A stretch of 64,000 nucleotides of DNA from Scytonema sp. UIC 10036 (GCF_009725235.1 NZ_WJFC01000010.1:62001-126000); one strand, 5' to 3'. Positions 1-10,423 are shown, counted from the first letter of the stretch. Numbers and translations are program-made. The notes: generated by a model from the sequence alone, not told the origin.

Positions 1-2
1 AG

Positions 3-3000
3 TGGCTAACCATTGACAGTATTCCGAGCGGTTTAGAAGAAAGCTGGCAGGAGACTGCTGTAAATAAAGATACTTTAGCTTTTCTTCAGTACACGTCGGG
101 TTCCACGGCGACACCAAAGGGCGTGATGGTAAGCCATGGTAATATTCTGCATAACGAACGCATTATCCAACAAGCCATGCAGCACACGGAGAAAACAATC
201 TTCGTGGGTTGGCTCCCCCTTTTTCATGACATGGGTTTAATCGGAAATATGCTTCAGCCCCTGTACTTGGGGATTCCGTGCATTCTCATGTCTCCCGTGG
301 CTTTTCTACAAAAACCCGGACGCTGGCTACAAGCTATTTCCCGATACAAAGCGACGACAAGCGGTGGTCCCAATTTCGCCTACGACCTGTGTGTCAGCAA
401 GATAACTCCCTCTGAGCGAGCGTCTTTCGACCTTAGCAGCTGGGAAGTGGCTTTTAACGGATCTGAGCATATCCGTGCCCAAACCCTCGATCGCTTTGCC
501 ACAACCTTTGAGTCTTGTGGGTTTCGCCGCGAAGCTTTTTATTCTTGTTACGGCATGGCAGAAACAACTCTAATTGTTTCTGGTGGCTTCAAGGCGGCTC
601 CACCCGTGATTCTGTCTGTCCAACAAACAGCACTGGCGCAAAATCGGATTGTTCCCGTAACTTCAAAGGAGGTAGGTGCTCAAACGCTCGTGGGTTGCGG
701 TCAACCCCTGCAAGATCTACAGATTGTTATTGCCCATCCCGATACGGCGCTCCGTTGCGCCCCGGATGAAGTGGGTGAGATTTGGGTAGCGGGTCCTAGT
801 GTGACTGGTGGCTACTGGAACCGAACCGAGCAAACCGAGCAAACTTTCCGAGCATACCTAACAGAGAGTCGGGTTTGCGAGAGCGTCTTTAGAGGAGAAA
901 GTCCGTTTTTACGCACTGGAGACCTGGGATTTCTGTGGGAGGGCGAACTATTCGTGACTGGTCGCCTTAAAGACCTAATCGTCATCCGAGGTCGCAATTA
1001 TTACCCACAAGATATTGAATGGACGATAGAACAAAGCCACCCCGCACTGCAACCTGGTGGTTGTGCGGCGTTTTCAATTGAGGTTGCAGGTGTTGAGCGG
1101 TTGGTAGTGGCTGGTGAAGTGAAGCGCAATTACCTCCGGAATCTGGAAGTTGATGAAGTCATTAAAGCCATTCGTCAGGCGGTGGCTGAAGAACACGAGC
1201 TACAAGTTTACGGGGTGTTGCTGCTTAAAACTGCAAGCATTCCAAAAACTTCCAGTGGCAAGATTCAACGATATGCCTGTAAAGCTGGCTTTATGAATGG
1301 AAGTTTAAATGTTGTAGGAAGCAATGTCTTTGAATCGTATACTCCAGGAAACACAACAACGTTAAAGAGCGAAGTCCTCTTGGCACTGAAACCTGAAGAG
1401 CGTTTTCTAAAACTAGCGTCTTATCTCCAGGCGCTCTTGGCTCAGGTTCTTAAGGTAACCCCGCTTCAGTTGGATTTTCAGCAGCCCTTGAGTACTTTAG
1501 GTCTTGACTCCTTAATGGCTATTGAACTCAAAAACAACATTGAAACAAATCTGGGTGGGGTTTTATCCATAACCGATTTCTTACAGGGTTCTAGTATCGA
1601 CCAGCTTGCAAACGAAGTACTTGCCCAGTTAATGGCATCTAGCTTTCCCCAACAAACGGCTCTCGTTCCAACCTCCAAAGCAAATGCTGAAAATTCTCTT
1701 TCCTACGGTCAGCAAGCCTTATATTTTCTGCACCAGTTGGCACCAGAAAGCCCAGCATACAATATTGTATGTGCAATCCGCCTTCAGGGAGATTTAGATA
1801 TTCCGGCATTGGGTCGTGCGTTTCAAAGCTTGGTGAATCGTCATCCAACATTACGAACCACGTTCACCAGTGTCTCAGGGGAACCCGTTCAGCTGATTCA
1901 CGAACATTTAGAAGTTTGTTTCCAGCACGAAGATGTTTCAACCTGGAACGAGGCATTCTTGAACGATCGCCTAATTGAAGAAGCCCATCGTCCCTTTAAT
2001 TTAGAGCAGAACCCTTTGTTACGGGTCAGCTTATTCACGCGATACTTCCAAGAGGAGCCGTGCCATGCGCGATCGCCACAAGAACATACTTTACTGCTAG
2101 TACTGCATCACATTATCGCTGACTTCTGGTCTGGTGCAGTGTTAATGCACGAGCTGGGAAGACTGTATCAAGCGCATAAGGCTGGTACAACAGCGACTCT
2201 TAGTCAAACAGCGCTACAGTACACCGAGTATGTTTGCTGGCAGAAAGCTATGGTGGAAAGCCCAGAAGGTGAAAGGCTTCGGACATACTGGCAGAACCAA
2301 CTGGCTGGGGAATTGCCAGTGCTGAATCTACCCACTGACCGACCTCGACCACCCATCCAAACCTATTGCGGTGCTTCTATAAGTTGCAAGTTGAGCGCCG
2401 CACTGACCCAAAAGCTGAAAAACTTCAGCCGCGATCGCGGAGTTACTCTCTACATGACTTTGCTAGCAGCCTTTCAAGTGCTACTTTACCGCTACACAGG
2501 TCAAGAAGATCTGCTGGTGGGATCTCCTACAATCGGTAGAAATCTAGCTGATTTGGCTGAGCTAGTGGGATACTTTGTTAATCCAGTAGTTCTGCGAGCA
2601 GTTCTTTCTGGAAACCCAACGTTTGAGGCGTTTCTCGTTCAAGTGCGCTCCACTGTACTCAATGCCTTCAAGCACCAGGATTACCCCTTTGCACGACTCG
2701 TTGAGCAATTACAGCCGATGCGAGATCCAAGTCGGTCACCGCTATTTCAAGTGATGTTTGTCTTGCAAAAAACACACCTGCATGGGCAAGAAAGTTTGGC
2801 AGCCTTAGCCCTAGGGGAAACAGGGGTAAGAATAAAACTAGGGGAGCTTGAATTGGAGTCCCTAGGCTTGGAACAGCGGATTGCTCAGTTCGATCTCACC
2901 CTAATGACGGCTGAGGTAAAGGGAGCGCTATCTGCTTCTTGGCAATACAATACAGACTTGTTCGATGCTGCTACCATTGCCCGAATGGCAGATTGTTTTC

Positions 3001-6000
3001 AAACTTTATTAGAAGGTATTGTCGCCGCTCCACAGCAGCGTGTTTGTGCTTTGTCACTCCTGACTGAGTCTGAGCAGCACCAGCTACTGCGGGTGTGGAA
3101 TGCTACTTTAGCAGATTATAATATAGATTCCTGTCTTCATCAATTGTTTGAGACTCAAGTAGAGCGGACACCGGATGCAGTGGCGGTGGTGTTTGAAGAA
3201 AAACAAATGACTTATCAGGAACTCAATCAGCGAGCCAATCAGTTGGCGCACCATCTGCAAGTTTTGGGAGTGAAGCCGGAAGTCTTGGTTGGCGTCTACC
3301 TAGAGCGCTCTTTAGATATGGTGGTAAGTATCTTGGGAATTCTCAAAGCAGGTGGGGCTTACGTCCCTCTAGATCCCACCTATCCTAAGGAACGCTTGGC
3401 TTTTATGCAGGAGGATGCCCAGGTTTCGGTGCTGTTGACTCACGAGAAGTTTGTTGAGGAATTGCCCGAGCACAAAGTACCTGTAGTTTGCGTGGACAAA
3501 GACGGTGAGGTTTACGCCCTGGAAAACGCGGACAACCCGGTCAGCCCGGTAACGACTAACAATTTGGCTTATGTCATCTACACCTCTGGCTCGACCGGCA
3601 AGCCTAAGGGGGTCATGAACACCCACAGAGGAATCTGTAATCGTTTGCTTTGGATGCAAAATACCTACCAATTAACAACGGTAGATGGGGTGTTGCAAAA
3701 AACACCTTTTAGCTTTGACGTCTCGATTTGGGAATTCTTTTGGCCACTGATAACTGGAGCGCGTTTGGTGGTTGCTCGCCCAGGAGGTCATCAAGATAGT
3801 AACTACCTCGTTAAGCTCGTGCAAGAGCAACAAGTCACAACAGTCCATTTTGTCCCCTCCATGCTGCAACTGTTTTTAGAGGAATCGGATGTTGAGACGT
3901 GTAACAGTCTAAGGCAGGTTATGTGTAGTGGAGAAGCACTACCTTTCCAACTGCAAGAGCGCTTTTTTGCACGTTTGAATGCACAATTGCATAATCTTTA
4001 CGGACCGACGGAAGCTGCTGTTGATGTCACTTTTTGGGCTTGCGAGCAACAGAGTCGCAAACGCACTGTCCCCATTGGTCGCCCCATTGCCAACACGCAG
4101 ATTTATGTGCTAGATGCTCACTTACAGCCAGTTCCCATTGGCGTCCAAGGAGAACTGCATATCGGTGGCGCAGGTCTAGCACGCGGTTATCTCAACCAAC
4201 CAGAACTCACGGCTCTGAAATTCATTCCCAATCCTTTTAGTAACGAACTGGGAGCACGCTTGTATAAAACGGGTGACTTGGCACGCTACCAACCGGATGG
4301 CACCATTGAGTATCTTGGGCGAGGAGACCACCAAATCAAGCTTCGAGGTTACCGCATTGAAATGTTGGAGATTGAAGCCGTTTTGAGTCAACACCCAGCC
4401 GTGCGGGAAGTCGTTCTGCTTGTGCAAGAAACTAATTATAATGAAGAACGCCGAGAGTTCACTCTGCTTACCAAACAGACGAATGGCATCACTAGTTTGC
4501 GGCGCTTTTTAAAAGGGGAATTGACTGAATTTGAGGTGAAGCCTGCTCTCCAGCGACTTGTTGCTTATTGCGTCACCTATCAGCCAGTACCCACCACTTC
4601 GGAATTGCGCCGCTTTCTCGGAGAAAAACTGCCTGAATACATGATTCCTGCGGCTTTTATAATGGTAGATGCACTTCCGTTGACACCAAATGGAAAGATA
4701 GATCGGCTCGCGCTACCAGATCCCAGTAAAGCCAGACCTGAACTGGAAAAAGCATTTGTAGCTCCTAGTAATAAAATAGAAAAAATATTAGCAGAAGTTT
4801 GGAGCCAAGTGCTTGGTATTGACCAGGTAGGGATTCACGACAACTTTTTTGAGTTGGGAGGGGATTCTATCCGTAGCATCCAAGTGGTAGCCAGAGCCAC
4901 TGCAAGAGGTTTAGTCTTCTCGCTTCAGCAAATTTTCCAGCATCAAACGATTCACAAACTGGCTCTTGAACTGACTTTTGCTGAACTCAGTTCATTCTCA
5001 ATTGGGAAAACAGAGGCGTTCAGCTTAATATCTGAAGTTGAGCGGCAAAAACTACCCAGTGATATAGAAGATGCCTATCCCTTAAGCAGAGTCCAGACTG
5101 GTATAATCTTCCACAGCCAGTACAGCCCTAACTCATTGATGTATCATGACGTCTTTCAATACCATCTACGCGTCCGTTTCGACGTTGAGTTATTGCAAAG
5201 GGCTGTGCAGCAGCTTGTCAATCGCCACCCTATCTTACGTACCTCGTTTGATTTGATCCACTTCACCGAACCTCTGCAACTAGTCCATAAGACGGTTTGT
5301 ATCCCTTTGCAGGTGGAGGATTTGCGCTCTTTATTACCAAATCAACAAAATGTTGCGATCGCAACCTGGATAGAAGCTGAAAAAAACCAGCGTTTCGACT
5401 TAACCAGCCCGCCACTTATCCGCTTTTTCGTTCATCGCCTCACGGATGACACCTTTTATTTAACTTTGAGCTGCCACAACTCTATTCTTGATGGATGGAG
5501 CAAAGCTTCTTTGCTCACAGAATTGCTGCCCTGTTATTGTGCTTTTCTGAAGGCAGAAGTCTATTCCATAGAATCACCGCCGACAATTTCATACCGAGAT
5601 TTTGTTGCCTTAGAACGCACGATACTTGAGTCTCCAGAACATAAGGCTTATTGGACTCAAAAATTAAAGGGTTCTATCACGACGAAACTGCCGAGATGGT
5701 CTTCTTCTCGATCTGTAACAGACCAGTCCGAAATTGGAGTTCTAGATGTCCCCATTTCCCCGGATGTTTCCAATGGACTCAAGAAACTAGCACGTAGAGC
5801 AGAAGTTCCACTTAAAAACGTTTTGCTTGCTGCACACCTTAAAGTCATGAGTTTGCTTAGCAGTGAAGCGGATGTCCTGACGGGTCTTGAGTCTAATAGT
5901 CGGCTAGAGGAGGCTGATGGAGAAAAGACACTGGGAACCCATACTAACACTGTGCCTCTTCGCCTAAAGTTGACGGTCGGAACTTGGATCGACTTAGTGC

Positions 6001-8054
6001 AACAGGTTTTTGCAGCTGAACAAGAACTGTTACCCTTCCGGCGCTATCCCTACTCTGATTTGCAAAAGCTTGGTGGACGTCAGCCCCGACAGCCCCTTGT
6101 TGAGACTGTTTTTAATTATACTCATTTTCATGTTTATCAGAACCTTAAAGATTTGAAAGATGTGGAAATTTTAGGGGGACAGGGTTTTGGAGAAAGCAAT
6201 TTCACCCTTAGAGTAGAGTTCAATCGAAACCATGTTTCAGATCGCATACAACTCGACTTAGAGTGCAAATTAGCGGACATAAACAGCGAACAATTAGAGG
6301 CTATTGGTAGCTATTACATCGAAACTTTGACTGCAATGGCGGCAAAACCTTTTGAACACCATGAAGATAAATGTCTTCTCCCAGTTTCGGAACAAAATCG
6401 GTTACTAGTCGATTGGAATGACACCGCAACTGAATATCCGGAAGACTTGTGTATCCACCAACAGTTTGAGCTGCAGGTACAACGAACCCCCGATGCGATT
6501 GCTGTGGTTTTTGAAGATGAGCAACTGAGCTATCAAGAGCTGAATTGTCGAGCCAATGCACTTGCACATTACTTACGGCGTATCGGAGTTGGTCCCGATG
6601 TGTCGGTGGCTCTTTGTGTGGAGCGCTCTTTAGAGATGGTTGTAGGAATTCTTGGAGTCCTCAAGGCAGGTGGAGTTTACGTTCCTATAGATCCAGCTTA
6701 TCCAAAGGCTCACCTCGCTTTTGTGCTGGAGGATGCTCGGGCACCAGTTCTGCTAACTCAGGCACGGTTGGTCACTGAACTCTCTACTCATGGAACTCGG
6801 ATCGTATGCTTGGACTCAGAGCGTGCTATTCCAGCACAAGAAAGCTCAGACAACCCCATTTGTAACACTGCTACAAAAAATCTTGCTTACGTAATTTACA
6901 CCTCAGGCTCTACGGGTCAACCCAAGGGAGTGCAGGTTACCCACCAGAACTTAGTCCACTCCACTAATGCTCGGATAACTTATTATTTAGAGTCTGTTAT
7001 TAATTTCTTATTAATTCCCTCGTTCGCCTTTGATAGTTCAGTTGGTACCATCTTCTGGACACTTTGTCAAGGAGGAACTCTAGTGCTGCTTAAGGAGGGT
7101 TTGCAAAAAGACATTTGGCAGATAGCAAAACTAATCAAGAAACATCAGGTTTCACACTGGTTAAGCGTTCCTTCTCTTTATGCGGCTCTTTTAGCACACA
7201 TAGAACCTATTGAGCTTACTTCTTTACGCACCGTTATTGTTGCTGGAGAATCTTGTTCACCTGAGTTAGTTAAACGTCACCAGGATCTGTTACAGCATAC
7301 ATCTTTATTCAATGAATATGGTCCAACAGAAGGAACAGTCTGGAGCAGTGTATATAATTGTCAAAACCATAATTTGAAGAATACTGTTCCTATCGGTCGC
7401 CCAATCGCCAACACCCAAATATATTTGCTGAATTCTTATGGACAACCAGTACCAATAGGAGTTCTCGGCGAACTGCATATTGGTGGTCCTGGTGTGGTTA
7501 GAGCGTATTTCAACCGCCCTGAACTAACTGCTGAAAAGTTTATTCCCAATCCGTTTAGTAAAGAACCAAGCGAACGCTTATATAAAACAGGAGATTTAGC
7601 ACGTTACACGAGCGATGGCAACATTGAGTTTATCGGGCGCATCGACCATCAAGTCAAGCTCAGGGGGTACCGCATCGAACTGACGGCGATTGAAACAATG
7701 TTGCACCAAAACCCAATTATTAAAGAAGCTGTTGTTTCGATCCGGCAGGATAAGTCGGACAGCCAACGCTTAATTGCCTATGTAGTGCCAAAAGGCAAGC
7801 CTGTTCCTAAAACTGAGGAATTGCGAAGCTTTTTGAGGCAAAAGCTACCGGAGTACATGGTACCTACTGCTTTTGTGATTTTAAATGCCTTGCCATTAAT
7901 GCCAAACGGTAAAGTCGATCGCCAAAACCTCCCAGCCCCTGAGAGGACACAGTCTAAGGATGAAACAATGGCTCAAATTTTAAAAAGGCTAGAGGAGCTT
8001 TCAGAAGAAGAAGTCAGAGCAATGCTTTCTAAAAAGAAGCCAACAGTTAATTAA
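3..8054 (+). CDS. Lipo-initiating NRPS, FAAL-ACP-C-A(Ser)-PCP-C-A (5' partial)
   Basis: The reading frame is open from the window edge, so the true start lies upstream; 2683 residues are visible. It opens inside a fatty acyl-AMP ligase (A3 core YTSGSTATPKG, then PLFHDMGLIG typical of FAALs), which activates a fatty acid and loads it onto the following ACP (GLDSL, Ser codon at 1509). Then come a condensation domain (HHIIADFWS, about 2106), an adenylation domain whose specificity residues read DVWHMSLVDK by eye (serine type), and a PCP with a GGDSI site (Ser codon 4866). The second condensation domain is of the 'PLSRVQTGIIFHS' type seen after D-residue modules, but its core reads HNSILDG, with Asn replacing the catalytic His (5478-5480). 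A second A domain (residues DSGLIAEVWK, not matched to an amino acid) ends the protein with no PCP. The C-terminal tail is helical and acidic, like a docking segment. Role: starts a lipopeptide chain in the cytoplasm. The domain calls are firm; the substrates are inferred. Confidence 0.95.
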   Translation, partial: WLTIDSIPSGLEESWQETAVNKDTLAFLQYTSGSTATPKGVMVSHGNILHNERIIQQAMQHTEKTIFVGWLPLFHDMGLIGNMLQPLYLGIPCILMSPVAFLQKPGRWLQAISRYKATTSGGPNFAYDLCVSKITPSERASFDLSSWEVAFNGSEHIRAQTLDRFATTFESCGFRREAFYSCYGMAETTLIVSGGFKAAPPVILSVQQTALAQNRIVPVTSKEVGAQTLVGCGQPLQDLQIVIAHPDTALRCAPDEVGEIWVAGPSVTGGYWNRTEQTEQTFRAYLTESRVCESVFRGESPFLRTGDLGFLWEGELFVTGRLKDLIVIRGRNYYPQDIEWTIEQSHPALQPGGCAAFSIEVAGVERLVVAGEVKRNYLRNLEVDEVIKAIRQAVAEEHELQVYGVLLLKTASIPKTSSGKIQRYACKAGFMNGSLNVVGSNVFESYTPGNTTTLKSEVLLALKPEERFLKLASYLQALLAQVLKVTPLQLDFQQPLSTLGLDSLMAIELKNNIETNLGGVLSITDFLQGSSIDQLANEVLAQLMASSFPQQTALVPTSKANAENSLSYGQQALYFLHQLAPESPAYNIVCAIRLQGDLDIPALGRAFQSLVNRHPTLRTTFTSVSGEPVQLIHEHLEVCFQHEDVSTWNEAFLNDRLIEEAHRPFNLEQNPLLRVSLFTRYFQEEPCHARSPQEHTLLLVLHHIIADFWSGAVLMHELGRLYQAHKAGTTATLSQTALQYTEYVCWQKAMVESPEGERLRTYWQNQLAGELPVLNLPTDRPRPPIQTYCGASISCKLSAALTQKLKNFSRDRGVTLYMTLLAAFQVLLYRYTGQEDLLVGSPTIGRNLADLAELVGYFVNPVVLRAVLSGNPTFEAFLVQVRSTVLNAFKHQDYPFARLVEQLQPMRDPSRSPLFQVMFVLQKTHLHGQESLAALALGETGVRIKLGELELESLGLEQRIAQFDLTLMTAEVKGALSASWQYNTDLFDAATIARMADCFQTLLEGIVAAPQQRVCALSLLTESEQHQLLRVWNATLADYNIDSCLHQLFETQVERTPDAVAVVFEEKQMTYQELNQRANQLAHHLQVLGVKPEVLVGVYLERSLDMVVSILGILKAGGAYVPLDPTYPKERLAFMQEDAQVSVLLTHEKFVEELPEHKVPVVCVDKDGEVYALENADNPVSPVTTNNLAYVIYTSGSTGKPKGVMNTHRGICNRLLWMQNTYQLTTVDGVLQKTPFSFDVSIWEFFWPLITGARLVVARPGGHQDSNYLVKLVQEQQVTTVHFVPSMLQLFLEESDVETCNSLRQVMCSGEALPFQLQERFFARLNAQLHNLYGPTEAAVDVTFWACEQQSRKRTVPIGRPIANTQIYVLDAHLQPVPIGVQGELHIGGAGLARGYLNQPELTALKFIPNPFSNELGARLYKTGDLARYQPDGTIEYLGRGDHQIKLRGYRIEMLEIEAVLSQHPAVREVVLLVQETNYNEERREFTLLTKQTNGITSLRRFLKGELTEFEVKPALQRLVAYCVTYQPVPTTSELRRFLGEKLPEYMIPAAFIMVDALPLTPNGKIDRLALPDPSKARPELEKAFVAPSNKIEKILAEVWSQVLGIDQVGIHDNFFELGGDSIRSIQVVARATARGLVFSLQQIFQHQTIHKLALELTFAELSSFSIGKTEAFSLISEVERQKLPSDIEDAYPLSRVQTGIIFHSQYSPNSLMYHDVFQYHLRVRFDVELLQRAVQQLVNRHPILRTSFDLIHFTEPLQLVHKTVCIPLQVEDLRSLLPNQQNVAIATWIEAEKNQRFDLTSPPLIRFFVHRLTDDTFYLTLSCHNSILDGWSKASLLTELLPCYCAFLKAEVYSIESPPTISYRDFVALERTILESPEHKAYWTQKLKGSITTKLPRWSSSRSVTDQSEIGVLDVPISPDVSNGLKKLARRAEVPLKNVLLAAHLKVMSLLSSEADVLTGLESNSRLEEADGEKTLGTHTNTVPLRLKLTVGTWIDLVQQVFAAEQELLPFRRYPYSDLQKLGGRQPRQPLVETVFNYTHFHVYQNLKDLKDVEILGGQGFGESNFTLRVEFNRNHVSDRIQLDLECKLADINSEQLEAIGSYYIETLTAMAAKPFEHHEDKCLLPVSEQNRLLVDWNDTATEYPEDLCIHQQFELQVQRTPDAIAVVFEDEQLSYQELNCRANALAHYLRRIGVGPDVSVALCVERSLEMVVGILGVLKAGGVYVPIDPAYPKAHLAFVLEDARAPVLLTQARLVTELSTHGTRIVCLDSERAIPAQESSDNPICNTATKNLAYVIYTSGSTGQPKGVQVTHQNLVHSTNARITYYLESVINFLLIPSFAFDSSVGTIFWTLCQGGTLVLLKEGLQKDIWQIAKLIKKHQVSHWLSVPSLYAALLAHIEPIELTSLRTVIVAGESCSPELVKRHQDLLQHTSLFNEYGPTEGTVWSSVYNCQNHNLKNTVPIGRPIANTQIYLLNSYGQPVPIGVLGELHIGGPGVVRAYFNRPELTAEKFIPNPFSKEPSERLYKTGDLARYTSDGNIEFIGRIDHQVKLRGYRIELTAIETMLHQNPIIKEAVVSIRQDKSDSQRLIAYVVPKGKPVPKTEELRSFLRQKLPEYMVPTAFVILNALPLMPNGKVDRQNLPAPERTQSKDETMAQILKRLEELSEEEVRAMLSKKKPTVN

Positions 8055-8091
8055 AACTTATGACTATTGTTGAGAACAAAGGAAACGAAAA

Positions 8092-8544
8092 ATGAGCGAC
8101 GATCTATTAAAACGTTTTGCTCAGCTTTCTCCAGAAAAGCGTGAACTTCTGGAAATGCTGATGAAGGAAGAAGCGACAGAACAACAAGCACCTGTTGTAG
8201 CACCCCGCACACCTGTTGAAGAGACACTGGCGAATATCTGGGCTCAAGTACTTGGGCTAAAGCAGGTAGGTATACACGATCACTTTATAGAATTGGGAGG
8301 AGATTCAATTCAAAGTATTAAAATCACTGCCAAAGCTATTAAAGCAGGTATCCAATTGAGTATCAATGATATCTTTGATTATCCAACAATTGCGGAGTTG
8401 GCAACAGTTGTGGATACAACTTTGTTTCGTGAGGGAGAACGCGATCCACAGCCGGAAGAGGTTCCTGTGATACCTATCCAATCAACTGATTCAGAAAGTT
8501 TCACACCAACAAACTTCCCAGAAGCCGAGTTGAGTCAGGAATAA
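8092..8544 (+). CDS. Stand-alone peptidyl carrier protein
   Basis: A 150-residue protein made almost entirely of one carrier domain: ANIWAQVLGLKQVGIHDHFIELGGDSIQS, where the Ser of GGDSI takes the phosphopantetheine arm. The N-terminus (about 27 residues, LSPEKRELLEMLMKEE) is helical like the linkers before NRPS modules and could be a docking element. The C-terminal 45 residues are Pro/Glu-rich and look disordered. It starts 37 bases after the NRPS whose last A domain lacks a PCP, so it probably completes that module in trans. The next gene is an oxygenase, so the tethered amino acid may be its substrate. Carrier identity is clear; the partnership is inference from gene order. Confidence 0.9.
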   Translation: MSDDLLKRFAQLSPEKRELLEMLMKEEATEQQAPVVAPRTPVEETLANIWAQVLGLKQVGIHDHFIELGGDSIQSIKITAKAIKAGIQLSINDIFDYPTIAELATVVDTTLFREGERDPQPEEVPVIPIQSTDSESFTPTNFPEAELSQE

Positions 8545-8605
8545 CTCAGTAAGCTTTTCAAAAAACGTATTTAAAAGCATGCCCAAGCAAGAAGGAGCTT
8601 CAGCT

Positions 8606-9586
8606 ATGGAAGCTGAAAATACTATAGACTATCTACAGCCATTTAAGTACTTCCCTTTAGTTATACAACCAAAGGGGCAAAATTTCGATCTGGTTACGTG
8701 GACTCAAAGTAATATAGAATTCATAGAGAAACAAATCTTAAAGCACGGAGCAATTCTCTTCCGAAATTTTGATGTTAACGACCTATTGGTATTTGAAAAG
8801 TTTATGCGAGTGATTTCTCCAGAACTACTGGAATACCGAGAACGCTCAACACCTCGAACAGAACTTGAAAGCAATATTTATACCTCAACTGAATATCCTG
8901 CTCGCGAACATATCGCCTTACATAATGAATTTTCATATGCTTACACTTGGCCAATGAAAATTTGTTTTCACTGTGTTAAGTCAGCTACTCAGGGAGGTGA
9001 AACTCCTATCGCTGATTGTCGGAAGGTTTTTCAAGCAATTAACCCAAAAATTAGAGAACGATTTATACAACAAAAGGTCATGTACGTCCGAAACTACGGT
9101 AGTGGTATAGACCTTTCCTGGCAAGAAGCATTTCAGACAAAAGACAAGTCACTCGTTGAGGAGTATTGCCATAAAGCTCCAATGGAATTTGAGTGGAAAG
9201 ATGACAATCGTTTGAGAACTCGTCAAGTGCGTCCAAGTGTTGCAAGGCATCCAAAGACACAAGAAATGGTTTGGTTTAATCAAGCTCACTTATTTCATAT
9301 ATCAAACTTGGAATTAGAAGTGCGTGAAGCGCTGTTAGAACTGTTTAAAGAGGAGGATCTCCCACGTAATACTTATTATGGTGACGGCTTTCCCATAGAA
9401 ACCTCTGTATTAGATGAAATTCGTGAGGCTTATCAGCAAGCATCTATGAGTTTCCCTTGGCAGGAAGGAGATGTGTTATTGCTTGACAATATGTTAGTGG
9501 CACATGGACGAAAGCCATTTGTGGGGACACGAAAGATTGTGGTGGCTATGGGAGAAGCTTTTACGCAAGAAGATTGTGAGTCGTAA
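8606..9586 (+). CDS. TauD/SyrP-like Fe(II)/2-oxoglutarate-dependent oxygenase
   Basis: The protein belongs to the TauD/TfdA clavaminate-synthase fold and is close to SyrP-type hydroxylases found in NRPS clusters. An HNE motif (LHNEFSYAYTWP) supplies the first metal His plus an acidic ligand. The distal His sits in LLLDNMLVAHGRKPF and is followed by an Arg suited to 2-oxoglutarate binding; SATQGGETPIAD is another conserved strand. Family members hydroxylate carrier-bound or free amino acids, often at the beta carbon. I chose the ATG at 8606 because AAGGAG lies 8 bases upstream; an in-frame ATG at 8579 would add nine residues. It sits between the free carrier protein and the methyltransferase, consistent with tailoring a carrier-bound residue. 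Using Glu rather than Asp in the HxD/E triad is known in this subfamily. Confidence 0.88.
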   Translation: MEAENTIDYLQPFKYFPLVIQPKGQNFDLVTWTQSNIEFIEKQILKHGAILFRNFDVNDLLVFEKFMRVISPELLEYRERSTPRTELESNIYTSTEYPAREHIALHNEFSYAYTWPMKICFHCVKSATQGGETPIADCRKVFQAINPKIRERFIQQKVMYVRNYGSGIDLSWQEAFQTKDKSLVEEYCHKAPMEFEWKDDNRLRTRQVRPSVARHPKTQEMVWFNQAHLFHISNLELEVREALLELFKEEDLPRNTYYGDGFPIETSVLDEIREAYQQASMSFPWQEGDVLLLDNMLVAHGRKPFVGTRKIVVAMGEAFTQEDCES

Positions 9587-9598
9587 GTCACTAAAATA

Positions 9599-10423
9599 AT
9601 GAAAAGAATGAAAAAACAAGAACTAACTGGTTTTGGCAACCTTGATGATACAGCAAACCCGGACTGCTTTGTGTTTTACCTAGACGCGATCGGCGCGCTG
9701 AAATCTGTGCAGGCTTACAAAGAAAAGACATTTACTTGTTTAGAGATAAAAGAAGGTCATCACATTCTTGACGTAGGCTGTGGAACGGGTGATGACGTGC
9801 GAAGGCTAGGACAAAAAGTGGGAAACACTGGTTATGTTGTGGGAGTAGACAACAGTGAGACAATGGTTACAGAAGCCCAAAGAAGAAGCGAAGGGTTAGG
9901 TTTGCCAGTTAAATACCGCGTATGCGACGCTCACAGTCTTGAGTTTCCCGATAATACATTTGATTGTTGTCGTGCTGACCGAACCTTCCAGCATTTGAAA
10001 AATCCTCGCAAAGCTTTAGCTGAAATAGTGCGCGTAGTCCGTTCAGGAGCGCGAATTGTCATCTCTGAGCCTGATTGGGAAACTCTGGTAATAGATGCTA
10101 GCGATCGCACCTTAACCCGTAAGATATTAAACTTTCATTGTGATAGTTCTTGTAACGGCTGGATTGGACGGCAATTACCTGCTCTATTCAAGGAAACTGG
10201 GTTGAAGGACATCGGTGTCGATACCAATACTTTGATGCTAACCGATTGTACCTCAGCAGATAAACACTTGGGAGTCCTTAGTGCCGCTATAAGAGCGCAA
10301 CAAGTAGGTGTAATCTCAACAAACGAGACTGCCAACTGGATAAGTCATTTAGAGCAAGCAAGTCAGGCTGGTCGTTTCTTTTGCGCCATTACAGGCTTTT
10401 CCACCTTTGGTTGTAAGCCTTAA
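9599..10423 (+). CDS. Class I SAM-dependent methyltransferase
   Basis: A 274-residue Rossmann-fold methyltransferase of the Methyltransf_11 type. Motif I is ILDVGCGTGDDVRRLG. The acidic residue that binds the ribose of SAM is in VVGVDNSETMV. A post-motif segment (CRADRTFQHLKNPRKALAEIVRVVRSGARIVISEPDW) matches small-molecule methyltransferases. It starts 12 bases after the oxygenase gene and lies before the second NRPS, so it probably methylates the peptide or a precursor. O-, N- or C-methylation cannot be told from sequence. A second ATG nine bases downstream (9608) is an alternative start. Confidence 0.88.
   Translation: MKRMKKQELTGFGNLDDTANPDCFVFYLDAIGALKSVQAYKEKTFTCLEIKEGHHILDVGCGTGDDVRRLGQKVGNTGYVVGVDNSETMVTEAQRRSEGLGLPVKYRVCDAHSLEFPDNTFDCCRADRTFQHLKNPRKALAEIVRVVRSGARIVISEPDWETLVIDASDRTLTRKILNFHCDSSCNGWIGRQLPALFKETGLKDIGVDTNTLMLTDCTSADKHLGVLSAAIRAQQVGVISTNETANWISHLEQASQAGRFFCAITGFSTFGCKP

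Noticed and set aside
8606..9586. Oxygenase as a halogenase
   Set aside because: Halogenases of this fold replace the metal-binding acid with Ala/Gly (HxA/G); here HNE is present, so hydroxylation is expected.
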